Below, piece by piece: positions 15,944-23,366 of a DNA stretch of 38,028 nt. Position numbers and translations under genes: made by a program. The notes beneath the pieces were generated by a model. It saw nothing but the letters and a program-made list of their open reading frames with translations. It did not search any database and was not told the DNA's origin. The DNA is from Lachnospiraceae bacterium UBA3692. Lineage in GTDB: Bacteria > Bacillota > Clostridia > Lachnospirales > Lachnospiraceae. The first letter of the stretch is position 1, and every line of letters begins with the position of its first letter. Location of the stretch: NCBI GenBank assembly GCA_002372815.1, contig DFIR01000095.1, positions 1 through 38,028 of the forward strand. The letters are read 5' to 3'.

Positions 15944-16924
15944 ATGTCCTTACTGAGCGTAAAAGATCTTCACACCTCCTTCTTCACCGACGCCGGCGAA
16001 GTCCGTGCCGTCAACGGCGTCTCCTTTGAACTGGAAAGGGGCAAGGTCCTCGGCATCGTCGGCGAATCCGGCTCCGGCAAATCCGTCACGGCCTACTCCA
16101 TCATGCAGATCCTGGCGGGCACCGGCAAGATCGTGTCCGGCTCCATCAAGCTCGACGGGCAGGAGCTCGTCGGAGCGGGAGAGAAGGTCATGAAGGATAT
16201 CCGCGGCAACCGGATCTCCATCATTTTCCAGGATCCCATGACCAGCCTGAACCCGACCTACACCATCGGCCAGCAGCTCATGGAGGCGATCCTCCTGCAC
16301 ACGGACCGCAACAAGCAGCAGGCCTGGGACAGAGCGGTCGAGATGCTCCGCCTCGTCAACGTCAACGAGCCGGAGAAAAGAATGAAACAGTACCCCTTCG
16401 AGTTCTCGGGCGGCATGCGCCAGAGAGTCATGATCGCCATGGCGCTCGCGTGCGAGCCGGACATCCTGATCGCGGACGAGCCCACCACGGCGCTGGACGT
16501 CACGATCCAGGCCGGCATCCTGGAACTGATGAAGGATATCCAGAAAGAGATCGGCATGGCGATCATCATGATCACCCACGACCTGGGCGTCGTCGCCCAG
16601 CTCTGTGACGAAGTCATCGTCATGTACGCCGGCGGCATCTGCGAGCAGGGCACGGCGGACGAGATCTTCTACAACCCCTGCCACGAGTACACGAAGGGCC
16701 TGCTCCGGTCGATCCCGACCGCGGAGGACACCGGCGAGAAGCTCGAGCCCATCAGCGGCACGCCCATCGACCTGCTGAACATGCCGAAGGGCTGCCCGTT
16801 CGCCCCTCGCTGCGACAACGCGATGAAGATCTGCCTGCGCGAGAAATGTGAGCGGATGCAGATCAACGAAGATCATGCAGCGGCCTGCTGGATGAATGTG
16901 AGAAAGGCGGTGAAAGGCGAATGA
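15944..16924 (+). CDS. oppD: Oligopeptide ABC transporter ATPase OppD
   Basis: A 326-residue cytoplasmic ATPase. The Walker A box G-E-S-G-S-G-K-S is at 40-47, followed by the ABC signature F-S-G-G-M-R-Q-R and the Walker B A-D-E-P-T-T-A-L-D. The C-terminal extension carries G-C-P-F-A-P-R-C and further cysteines, the Opp/Dpp cluster linked to an iron-sulfur site in relatives. GGAGG lies 10 nt upstream of the ATG. It overlaps oppF by 4 nt (ATGA), implying coupled translation. Confidence 0.94.
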   Translation: MSLLSVKDLHTSFFTDAGEVRAVNGVSFELERGKVLGIVGESGSGKSVTAYSIMQILAGTGKIVSGSIKLDGQELVGAGEKVMKDIRGNRISIIFQDPMTSLNPTYTIGQQLMEAILLHTDRNKQQAWDRAVEMLRLVNVNEPEKRMKQYPFEFSGGMRQRVMIAMALACEPDILIADEPTTALDVTIQAGILELMKDIQKEIGMAIIMITHDLGVVAQLCDEVIVMYAGGICEQGTADEIFYNPCHEYTKGLLRSIPTAEDTGEKLEPISGTPIDLLNMPKGCPFAPRCDNAMKICLREKCERMQINEDHAAACWMNVRKAVKGE

Positions 16925-17931
16925 GTTCGAACACTCCCAATGAAGTCAATAAGAACGCCCAGCCGCTCATCGAAGTGAAGGGACTGAAGCAGTACTTCCA
17001 GATCAACACGGGGTTCTTCCGGTCGATCCCGCTGAAGGCGGTGGATGACATCTCCTTCTCCATCCGGGAAGGCGAGACCCTCGGCCTGGTCGGAGAATCC
17101 GGCTGCGGCAAAACGACCGCCGGCCGCTCCATCCTCCACCTCTACACCCCCACCGCCGGCGAAGTCATCTACCGCGGCAAGCCCATCATCACGGCGAAGG
17201 ACATCGCGGAGTTCCGCACCAAGGCGACCATGGTCTTCCAGGATCCGTATTCTTCCCTGGATCCCCGCATGACCGTGGCGGACATCATCGGCGAGCCCCT
17301 GGACGTACACCACATGTACAAATCCCAGGAGGAGCGGAGACAGCGCATCCTGGAGCTGATGGACCACGTCGGCCTGAACTCCGAGCACGCCGCGCGCTAC
17401 GCGCACGAGTTCTCCGGCGGACAGAGACAGCGTGTCGGCATCGCCCGCGCGCTGGCCGTGAATCCCGATTTCATCGTCTGCGACGAGCCGGTCTCGGCCC
17501 TGGACGTGTCCATCCAGGCGCAGGTCATCAACATGTTCGAGGAACTGCAGGACAAGCTGGGCCTGACCTACCTCTTCATCGCCCACGACCTGCTGGTCGT
17601 CCGGCACATCTCCGACCGCATCGCGGTCATGTACCTGGGCCGCATGGTGGAGCTCGCGGACGCGAAGGAGATCTACGAGAGGCCGCTGCACCCGTACTCC
17701 AAGGCCCTGATCAGCGCCGTGCCGGTGCCGGATCCGGTCACCGCCCGCGCCAACAAGCGCATCGCCCTGACCGGCGAGATCCCCAGCCCGCTGCACGCGC
17801 CTTCCGGCTGCCCCTTCCGGACCCGCTGCCCTTACGCGCAGCCCGTCTGCGCGGAGAGCATGCCGCCCTTCCGCGAAGTGGAGAAAGGCCGCTTCGTCGC
17901 CTGCCACCGCGTGGAGGAGATCAACAGCTGA
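16921..17931 (+). CDS. oppF: Oligopeptide ABC transporter ATPase OppF
   Basis: A 336-residue second ATPase. Walker A is G-E-S-G-C-G-K-T-T at 58-66; the signature F-S-G-G-Q-R-Q-R and Walker B C-D-E-P-V-S-A-L-D follow. The C terminus again has the Opp cysteine cluster (G-C-P-F-R-T-R-C). It should form the nucleotide-binding pair with OppD. The stop-codon region is the first copy of the 28-29-bp tandem repeat that follows. Confidence 0.94.
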   Translation: MSSNTPNEVNKNAQPLIEVKGLKQYFQINTGFFRSIPLKAVDDISFSIREGETLGLVGESGCGKTTAGRSILHLYTPTAGEVIYRGKPIITAKDIAEFRTKATMVFQDPYSSLDPRMTVADIIGEPLDVHHMYKSQEERRQRILELMDHVGLNSEHAARYAHEFSGGQRQRVGIARALAVNPDFIVCDEPVSALDVSIQAQVINMFEELQDKLGLTYLFIAHDLLVVRHISDRIAVMYLGRMVELADAKEIYERPLHPYSKALISAVPVPDPVTARANKRIALTGEIPSPLHAPSGCPFRTRCPYAQPVCAESMPPFREVEKGRFVACHRVEEINS

Positions 17932-18036
17932 GCCGGCGGCTGCGGGCAGGCAACAGTTGAGCGGCGGCTGCAGGCAGTCAGCAGCTGAGCCGGCCCCTGC
18001 AGGCAGGCAACAGTTGAGCGGCGGCCGGAGGCAGGT
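17922..18036. repeat. Four 28-29-bp tandem repeats covering the oppF stop
   Basis: Units begin with CA(A/G)CAG(C/T)TGAGC at 17922, 17951, 17979 and 18008. The first copy contains the last two oppF codons and its stop, so each later copy repeats a TGA. This suggests slippage or tandem duplication of the gene end. Units are GC-rich and likely to fold in mRNA before oppA. Together with the leader below, this fills the 310-nt gap before oppA. Confidence 0.8.
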
Positions 18037-18073
18037 GTTTTATCGTATTTTTATACCCTGTAATGCAGGAATG

Positions 18074-18082
18074 TGATATCAT
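18074..18082 (+). promoter_or_regulatory. Possible extended -10 promoter of oppA
   Basis: TG-A-TATCAT is an extended -10 element with no clear -35 box. It would give oppA its own start near 18090 in addition to read-through from oppF, consistent with the need for excess binding protein. Confidence 0.45.
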
Positions 18083-18150
18083 AGTGTCGTTCTAAAGCAT
18101 CGCCGCGCTGCCATTTCAGGCGGTGGCGGGCGGCGGTGTCTGAGGATACA

Positions 18151-18233
18151 GGGGCGTAAGCCCCAGGGAGGAACAATATTCTTCCTCCGCACCGGACATC
18201 CCGGTGCGGGAACAGCTTTCAGTTTTTGAAAGG
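18151..18233 (+). promoter_or_regulatory. Serial hairpins in the oppA leader, last one at the ribosome site
   Basis: Four stems in a row: GGGGC-GTAA-GCCCC (18151-18164, GNRA-type loop), GGAGGAA/TTCCTCC (18167-18188), CCGCACCGG/CCGGTGCGG (18187-18209), and CTTTC/GAAAG (18217-18233), which would bury part of the AAAGGAG ribosome site. No T-tract is present. They could stabilise the oppA message or regulate its translation. Confidence 0.5.
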
Positions 18234-18241
18234 AGAAGATT

Positions 18242-20116
18242 ATGAAAATGAAGAAGTTTCTTGCGCTTGCGCTGGCATCCCTCATGGTGCTGAGCCTTGC
18301 AGCCTGCGGAGACTCTGCTGCGAACAGCTCTTCCGAAGCTCCGAAGGAAGAGGCTGCGGAAGCTCCTGCAGAGACAGCAGAAGCCACTGAGGCGGAAGCC
18401 CCTGCAGAAGCCCCTGCCGGCCTGAACGTCTGCCTGTCTTCCGAGCCTGCAACGCTCGATCCCGCTCTGAACAGCTCGGTCGACGGCGCGACGCTCTGCA
18501 TCCATCTTTTCTCCGGCCTTTCCAAGTGGCAGCAGAACGCGAACGGCGGCCTTGAGCTGGTTCCCGACGCGGCTGTGGAGCTGCCCGCGGGCGTGCCGAA
18601 CGAGGATGGCACCATCACCTACACCTACACCCTGCGTGACGGCCTGAAATGGTCCGACGGCCAGGATGTGAAGGCTTCCGATTTCGTCTTCGCGTGGAAC
18701 CGCTGCGCCAGCCCCGCTCTCGGTGCTGACTACGGCTACATGTTCGAAGTCGTGAAGGGCTACGAGGAGATGCAGACCGACGAGAACGCCAAGCTCGCCG
18801 TCGAAGCTCCCGATGACAAGACCATCGTCGTCACCCTGAACAACGATGTCGCTTACTGGAACGAGCTCCTGACCTTCCCGGCATACTTCCCTGTGAGAGA
18901 AGATGTCGTCGCGAATGAGTCCTGGGCGACCGATCCTTCCACCTATGTCGGCAACGGTGCCTACACCATGACCGCATGGGAGCACAACAGCGTCATCACC
19001 CTGACCAAGAACGAGAACTACGTGGACGCCGACCAGGTCACGATGCCTGTCGTGAACTTCTACCTGTCCGACGATGCCAACAACATGCTGACCAACTTCA
19101 AGAACGGCGACTGGCAGCTCATCGACGATGTGCCGACCAACGAGATCGCGGCTCTGAAGACCGAGTATCCGGATGCATTCCAGATCACCGGCCAGCTGGG
19201 CACCTACTATGTCTGCTGGAATGTCAACGAGGACATCCTTCCCGCTGACAGCGGCCTCGAGGGTGCGGAAGCGGAAGCTGCCCGCGCTGAGATCCGCAAC
19301 GCCATCAGCCTTCTGTTCGACCGCAACTACATCTGCGAGAGCATCGCACAGGGCGGCCAGGTTCCCGCTTCCTCCTTCGTCGCCATGGGTCTGACCGATG
19401 CCGACGGCAAGACGGAATTCTATGAGAACGCCGGCCACAACGACGGCTTCGTCGGCTACTACGATGTCTCCGCGGACGCTCTGCAGAGCAACTATGACAG
19501 CGCTGTCGAGACCCTGAAGAAGTACTACGCATTCGACGAGTCCACCGGCAAGTTCACCAACTTCCCGACCATGACCTACCTCTACAACACTTCCGAAGGC
19601 CACAAGGCCATCGGTGAGTATCTGCAGAGCGCTCTGGCCGGCCTCGGCATCACCATGAACCTGGACAACCAGGAGTGGAATACCTTCCTGGATACCCGTA
19701 AAGCGGGCGATTTCTCCATCGCACGTAACGGCTGGCTCGGCGACTACAATGATCCCATCTCCTTCCTGGATATGTGGACCACCTCCTCGGGCAACAACGA
19801 CTGCCAGCTCGGCAAGGGCGCAAATGCGGAAGTCAAGGCTTACAGCATCGACCTGACCGACATCGAAGGCTACGATCTGAAGGTCGAGAACGGCACCTGG
19901 GCAGAGACCTATGACGCCGTCATCAAGGCCATCAAGACCTGCACCGACAACGACAAGCGCTACGCCCTGATGCACAAGGCAGAAGACCTGCTCATGAGCA
20001 CCGGCACCATCTGCCCTCTGTACTACTACACCGACCTCTTCATGGTCGATCCGGCTCTCAAGGGCTTCTTCTCTAGCCCTCTGGGATACAAGTACTTCAT
20101 GTACAGCTCGTTCTGA
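18242..20116 (+). CDS. oppA: Oligopeptide-binding lipoprotein OppA
   Basis: A 624-residue extracytoplasmic binding lipoprotein of the SBP family 5 type. A signal peptide ends in the lipobox L-A-A-C (Cys22); an Ala/Glu-rich linker (about 26-60) leads to the binding domain. Hallmarks are E-P-A-T-L-D-P, L-R-D-G-L-K-W-S-D-G-Q and the F-V-F-A-W-N-R segment. AAAGGAGAAGATT precedes the ATG. Placing the binding protein last, behind its own leader and a strong terminator, is consistent with separately tuned high expression. Confidence 0.95.
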   Translation: MKMKKFLALALASLMVLSLAACGDSAANSSSEAPKEEAAEAPAETAEATEAEAPAEAPAGLNVCLSSEPATLDPALNSSVDGATLCIHLFSGLSKWQQNANGGLELVPDAAVELPAGVPNEDGTITYTYTLRDGLKWSDGQDVKASDFVFAWNRCASPALGADYGYMFEVVKGYEEMQTDENAKLAVEAPDDKTIVVTLNNDVAYWNELLTFPAYFPVREDVVANESWATDPSTYVGNGAYTMTAWEHNSVITLTKNENYVDADQVTMPVVNFYLSDDANNMLTNFKNGDWQLIDDVPTNEIAALKTEYPDAFQITGQLGTYYVCWNVNEDILPADSGLEGAEAEAARAEIRNAISLLFDRNYICESIAQGGQVPASSFVAMGLTDADGKTEFYENAGHNDGFVGYYDVSADALQSNYDSAVETLKKYYAFDESTGKFTNFPTMTYLYNTSEGHKAIGEYLQSALAGLGITMNLDNQEWNTFLDTRKAGDFSIARNGWLGDYNDPISFLDMWTTSSGNNDCQLGKGANAEVKAYSIDLTDIEGYDLKVENGTWAETYDAVIKAIKTCTDNDKRYALMHKAEDLLMSTGTICPLYYYTDLFMVDPALKGFFSSPLGYKYFMYSSF

Positions 20117-20120
20117 TCCA

Positions 20121-20170
20121 CTTGATCCATTCCGGATCATTCCGGGTCATCCCGGACCATCCCGGACCGG
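20121..20170. repeat. Degenerate 10-bp tandem repeat after oppA
   Basis: Five imperfect 10-bp units (CTTGATCCAT, TCCGGATCAT, TCCGGGTCAT, CCCGGACCAT, CCCGGACCGG) follow the oppA stop. A GTCCGC/GCGGAC hairpin comes next (20205-20220). Confidence 0.6.
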
Positions 20171-20242
20171 AGCAGCTCCCGCCGGGAGCACCACAAATGT
20201 CCGCACACAGAAGCGGACTGTCATAACAAGCCTGAAAGAGAG

Positions 20243-20273
20243 GGACTGCCGGGAGGCGGTCCTTTTCTTTTTT
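20243..20273 (+). terminator. Rho-independent terminator of the opp operon
   Basis: GGACTGCC (20243-20250) pairs with GGCGGTCC (20255-20262), with one G-T pair and a GGGA loop, followed by TTTTCTTTTTTT-type tract. It lies about 125 nt beyond oppA. Confidence 0.92.
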
Positions 20274-20274
20274 T

Positions 20275-20376
20275 GGGGGTGTGGCTGGCGGGGGCTGAGA
20301 AGGCTGGTGGGGGCGGCAGGAGACTGGCGGGGGCTGGCAGGAGGCTGGGGGGACCGGCAGGAGGCTGGGGGGACCG
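20275..20376. repeat. G-rich repeats with six runs of five or six G
   Basis: Runs of five to six G occur at 20275, 20290, 20309, 20329, 20347 and 20367 on the plus strand. The end is an exact 20-bp duplication (20337-20356 and 20357-20376) containing GGCTGGGGGGACC. Intervals of 10-15 nt make a G-quadruplex possible but not compelling. It separates the opp terminator from the hairpin array. Confidence 0.6.
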
Positions 20377-20390
20377 GACTTGCTGTTAAA

Positions 20391-20969
20391 GTGCCGCTGG
20401 AGAAGCTGTAGCGGCAGTGAAACGGCAGTAAGGACGGTAGGAAGGAAGACTTGCTATAAGAGTGCCGCCTGAGAAGCTGTAGCGGCAGTGAAACGGCAGT
20501 AGAGCCTGCAGGAAGGAAGACTTGCTATGTGAGTGCCGCCGGAGAGTGTGTAGCGGCAGTAAAACGGCAGTAGAGCCTTTAGGAAGGAAGAATTGCTATG
20601 TGGGTGCCGCTGGAGAGTGTGTAGCGGCAGTAAAAAGGCAAGTAGGTAAGAAGAGTGCCGCAGGAGCAGCCGTAGCGGCAGTGAAACGGCAGTAGAGCCT
20701 TTAGGAAGGAAGACTTGCTATGTGGGTGCCGCTGGAGAAGCTGTAGCGGCAGTAAAACGGCAGTAAGGACGGTAGGAAGGAAGACTTGCTATAAGAGCGC
20801 CGCTGGAGAAGCTGTAGCGGCAGTAAAACGGCAATAGAGCCTGCAGGAAGGAAGACTTGCTATGTGAGTGCCGCTGGAGAGAACGTAGCGGCAGTAAAAA
20901 GACCAGTAGGTAAGAAGAGTGCCGCCAGAGAAACCGCAGCGGCAGTCAAACGGCAGTACGGCTGGCAGG
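20391..20969. repeat. Array of nine hairpin units (71 and 51 bp)
   Basis: Units begin with GTGCCGC-type sequence at 20391, 20462, 20533, 20604, 20655, 20726, 20797, 20868 and 20919 (seventh starts GCGCCGC). Spacings are 71, 71, 71, 51, 71, 71, 71, 51 bp. Each has a stem TGCCGCT/AGCGGCA with an 11-nt variable loop, then a second CGGCAGT copy that could pair instead. Linkers are conserved, with AGGAAGGAAGA and TTGCTATG. Units 1/6, 2/7 and 4/8 match best, indicating block duplication. No credible coding frame crosses it. It lies upstream of the promoter of nuclease-like gene 2. Confidence 0.9.
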
Positions 20970-20999
20970 AAGATGGGACTGGCATCGGCAGAGGATAAG

Positions 21000-21008
21000 T
21001 GCTATAAT
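21000..21008 (+). promoter_or_regulatory. Extended -10 promoter for nuclease-like gene 2
   Basis: TG-C-TATAAT is a consensus extended -10 element; the -35 region (TGGCAT, 17 bp upstream) is weak. It lies about 30 bp beyond the array, giving a leader of about 180 nt. Confidence 0.6.
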
Positions 21009-21136
21009 GGTTCCACCTTCTTAAGAAGGAAGGCTTGTCAAAGATCAGATCTTGGAGAAATCCCTGTCATCATCTGTGGCGTACAGTCTGCGAAGTCCCA
21101 AAGCAACTGTCCGGGAATATGTTGAACCGTTTGAAT

Positions 21137-21171
21137 GCATTCTTCATTCGAAAGAGCAGAATGCTTTTTTT
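21137..21171 (+). terminator. Terminator-like hairpin in the leader of nuclease-like gene 2
   Basis: GCATTCT (21137-21143) pairs with AGAATGC (21158-21164), followed by seven T residues. It lies 25 nt before the ATG, so most transcripts from 21000 could end here as a short RNA of about 155 nt, or the gene could be attenuated. Confidence 0.65.
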
Positions 21172-21196
21172 GCGTACACAAAAAGGAAGGGGGCAT

Positions 21197-22129
21197 ATGT
21201 TTACAGAACAACTTCAACGTGAGCGGCGAATGCTGGAAGAGATATGGAAGTATCATAGAAATCATTTGACAGATGAAGGAATCCTGATGTGCCAAAAACA
21301 TAATGGATTTGTGCGATGGATGCGCAGATATAAATCCGGAGGAACGGTATGCTATCAGGCAGTACGGAAGAAGGACAGAGAACAGGCTGAACGATTGGCG
21401 CTGAATCATTACCGGATCGTGATGATGGAGACCATACAGGAGAAGATTGCAGAGATCGACAGGTTTATGCAAGGCTGTCAGGGCACGGGCAAGACAGAAA
21501 AGCTTCCGTCAGCGGGTGCCTCCGAACTCCTCAGAACCCTCCACAACCCGCCCCGCCGGCCGGTCGACTTCCTCCGACAAGGGTCGCCCTACAGTGAGCT
21601 GCTCCTGCCGTATCTGCGGCAGGAGTACAGCTGGGTGATCGACTGGTTTCAGGCGGAGTATCCGAAGAATAAGGATAAGCAGGAGAAGCTGGTCTTCGAC
21701 ACGGAAGCCGGGATCAAGGTGCGGTCGAAGTCGGAGGTGCTGGCGACGAACAGGCTGCGGAGGAGCGGGGTGCTGTTTCACTATGAGGAGCAGCTGGTGC
21801 TGCCGGGGGATGTGGTCTATCCGGACTGGCTGATCCCGCTGTCGAAGGAGGAGCAGATCGCGTGGGAGCACAACGGCGCGATGGATATTCAGGGGTACAA
21901 TTACCGGACGAGGGGGAAGGTGGTCAGTTATCTGGAGGGACAGTGGCTGCCCGGGGTGAATATGATCGATACGTATGAGAGCAGGGAGCATCCTTTTTCG
22001 GAGGAGGATGTGGAGTATGTGATGGAGTGGCTGCTGCCGAGGTACAGGGCGGCTTTTCCGGATCTGCCGCCGGACGGGGCGTTTACATTGTATGACGTGA
22101 TGCGGGGAACGTCGGACGCAGAAGAGTAA
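21197..22129 (+). CDS. PD-(D/E)XK-like nuclease family protein, paralogue 2
   Basis: A 310-residue paralogue of the protein at 104-1096. Shared features in order: Y-H-R-N-H near residue 19, F-V-R-W-M-R-R near 38, then V-R-S-K-S-E, L-F-H-Y-E-E, Y-P-D-W and W-E-H-N-G-A in the C-terminal half, and a final N-M-I-D-T-Y-E-S. The acidic residues match a restriction-endonuclease-like core, with His where Lys is usual. Nuclease activity is inferred. AAGGAAGGGGG lies 4 nt before the ATG at 21197; an open frame reaching back to 21035 runs through the leader terminator and is rejected. The first 280 bp are visibly richer in A/T than the rest, suggesting a mosaic origin. Confidence 0.82.
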   Translation: MFTEQLQRERRMLEEIWKYHRNHLTDEGILMCQKHNGFVRWMRRYKSGGTVCYQAVRKKDREQAERLALNHYRIVMMETIQEKIAEIDRFMQGCQGTGKTEKLPSAGASELLRTLHNPPRRPVDFLRQGSPYSELLLPYLRQEYSWVIDWFQAEYPKNKDKQEKLVFDTEAGIKVRSKSEVLATNRLRRSGVLFHYEEQLVLPGDVVYPDWLIPLSKEEQIAWEHNGAMDIQGYNYRTRGKVVSYLEGQWLPGVNMIDTYESREHPFSEEDVEYVMEWLLPRYRAAFPDLPPDGAFTLYDVMRGTSDAEE

Positions 22130-22160
22130 AAAAGCCCGGGAAACGCGAAGTCTCCCGGGC
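22128..22160 (-). terminator. Terminator of the minus-strand amino-acid importer operon
   Basis: On the minus strand GCCCGGGA (22153-22160) pairs with 22134-22141 and is followed by six T residues (22128-22133). The T-tract overlaps the stop codon of the convergent nuclease-like gene. Confidence 0.85.
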
Positions 22161-22187
22161 AGGTGAGCCGAAGTGAGGCGCGGTGGA

Positions 22188-23279
22188 TCATTCCGCCGTG
22201 AGCTGTTCAGAATAGCTTCCGCAGATGCGGACGGTGCCGCAGAGGGTGGTCAGGCCGGTGGCCGGATCGCTGATGACGCGGAGAGACCCGCCGGGCTCCC
22301 GGAAAAAGAGGTCGACCGCCCGCCCGGCTGCAGCAGCCAGGAACATGCCGGCGGCGGAGGTGCCGCTGGCGCAGGATTTTTCCCAGAAGAGGGTGTCGCT
22401 GCCGGGAATGTAGACGAGTGGGGTGAGTGTCCGGGGCGCGGTGGAGGGGCCGAGGAACATCAGCCCGAGCCCTTCGGCGGCCAGCTCGGAGCACCAGGCG
22501 CGGACCGCCTGCTGCGCGGCTTCCGGGGAGGAGAGCAGCAGCGCAAACGGGGAGGACGCGTCGATCAGGATGTGCGAGATGCCCTGCATCTGCACGAGAG
22601 GCAGCTCACCGGTGACACCTGCATACGAAAAAATCCGCCGCCCGACCGCAAGCGCCGGGGGCATGGTCACGCCGGCTTCGTAGAGAGGGCCGGCAGGATC
22701 GCCGGTCGGCTCCCCGGCGGCGTCTCCGCCGGGAGCTCCAATGGCATCCCCGACTTCCCGCAGTCGCACCGCCACAGGCTCCGCAGCGCCGGAGACGCGG
22801 AGGCGGATGGAAGTTTCAGCGCCAGCCTCAGCATCCGTTCCGGCATCAGCCTCAGCGCCAGCCCCGGCATCATTCCCGCCGGACCGCTCAGCGCAGAGCA
22901 CCGCTGCGCACATAGAGGCGTTGCCGCAGAATTCGCCGCCGGCCATGCGCAGAGAAGGCAGCGGGGAGACCCCGTTCGCCGGCGCAGCGTCATTCGCCGC
23001 CGCAGCGTCATTCACCACAGCGACGCCATGCCCCGCCCCGGCGGCATCACCGCATACCGACACAAACCCCACCTGCTCCACCTCCGGGTGGCGGCGCATG
23101 ATCGAGGCGGCAATAGAAGGCTGCCGGGCGACCGGGACGTCGCTCTCGACGAGGGCGGTGATGTTTCCGGTGGGGTCCAGGATGGTGTAGGTGACAGTAT
23201 AGGTGATGGCGGGAGCAGCTGCACTGTGCATGCGGCTGTTCATGGGACTGTTCATGCGGCTATTCCTGCGGCTGTTCAT
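22188..23279 (-). CDS. DapF-like cofactor-independent racemase/epimerase
   Basis: About 363 residues resembling diaminopimelate epimerase and the related amino-acid racemase group. Two expected catalytic cysteines are present: G-G-E-F-C-G-N (N-terminal half) and E-K-S-C-A-S-G-T-S (C-terminal half). The first domain starts I-L-D-P-T-G-N-I-T. An Ala/Gly/Glu-rich insertion splits the middle. It is last in an amino-acid ABC importer operon, suggesting it changes the stereochemistry of an imported or exported amino acid; this is inference. The start is unclear: the frame is open to a TTG at 23357, no ribosome site is seen, and 23279, 23255, 23243 and 23231 are ATGs created by a repeated TGTTCATGCGGC-type unit. 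A 30-bp palindrome upstream argues for a start at or below 23279. Confidence 0.8.
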   Translation of the reverse strand: MNSRRNSRMNSPMNSRMHSAAAPAITYTVTYTILDPTGNITALVESDVPVARQPSIAASIMRRHPEVEQVGFVSVCGDAAGAGHGVAVVNDAAAANDAAPANGVSPLPSLRMAGGEFCGNASMCAAVLCAERSGGNDAGAGAEADAGTDAEAGAETSIRLRVSGAAEPVAVRLREVGDAIGAPGGDAAGEPTGDPAGPLYEAGVTMPPALAVGRRIFSYAGVTGELPLVQMQGISHILIDASSPFALLLSSPEAAQQAVRAWCSELAAEGLGLMFLGPSTAPRTLTPLVYIPGSDTLFWEKSCASGTSAAGMFLAAAAGRAVDLFFREPGGSLRVISDPATGLTTLCGTVRICGSYSEQLTAE

Positions 23280-23310
23280 GTGATCGTTCTGTTCATGTGG
23301 CTGTATGCTG

Positions 23311-23340
23311 CGCTGCCGGGGACATGTGTCCCCGGCAGCG
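23311..23340. other. Perfect 30-bp palindrome before the racemase gene
   Basis: CGCTGCCGGGGACAT and its exact complement form a 15-bp-arm palindrome with no spacer. In the minus-strand mRNA it would fold as a very stable hairpin between the ATPase and racemase genes. It has no T-tract; possible roles are RNA processing, partial termination or a dyad operator. Confidence 0.75.
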
Positions 23341-23366
23341 TCGGTTTCGTCTGGCAATGTGTGTGG

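Noticed and set aside
18116..20140. 674-residue open frame on the minus strand
   Set aside because: It is antisense to oppA, has no domain signature and no ribosome site.
20391..20969. Possible CRISPR array or repetitive coding sequence
   Set aside because: The segments between hairpins are conserved, lengths are 71 or 51 bp, and the only small open frame (20919-21125) crosses the promoter and has no ribosome site or recognisable protein.
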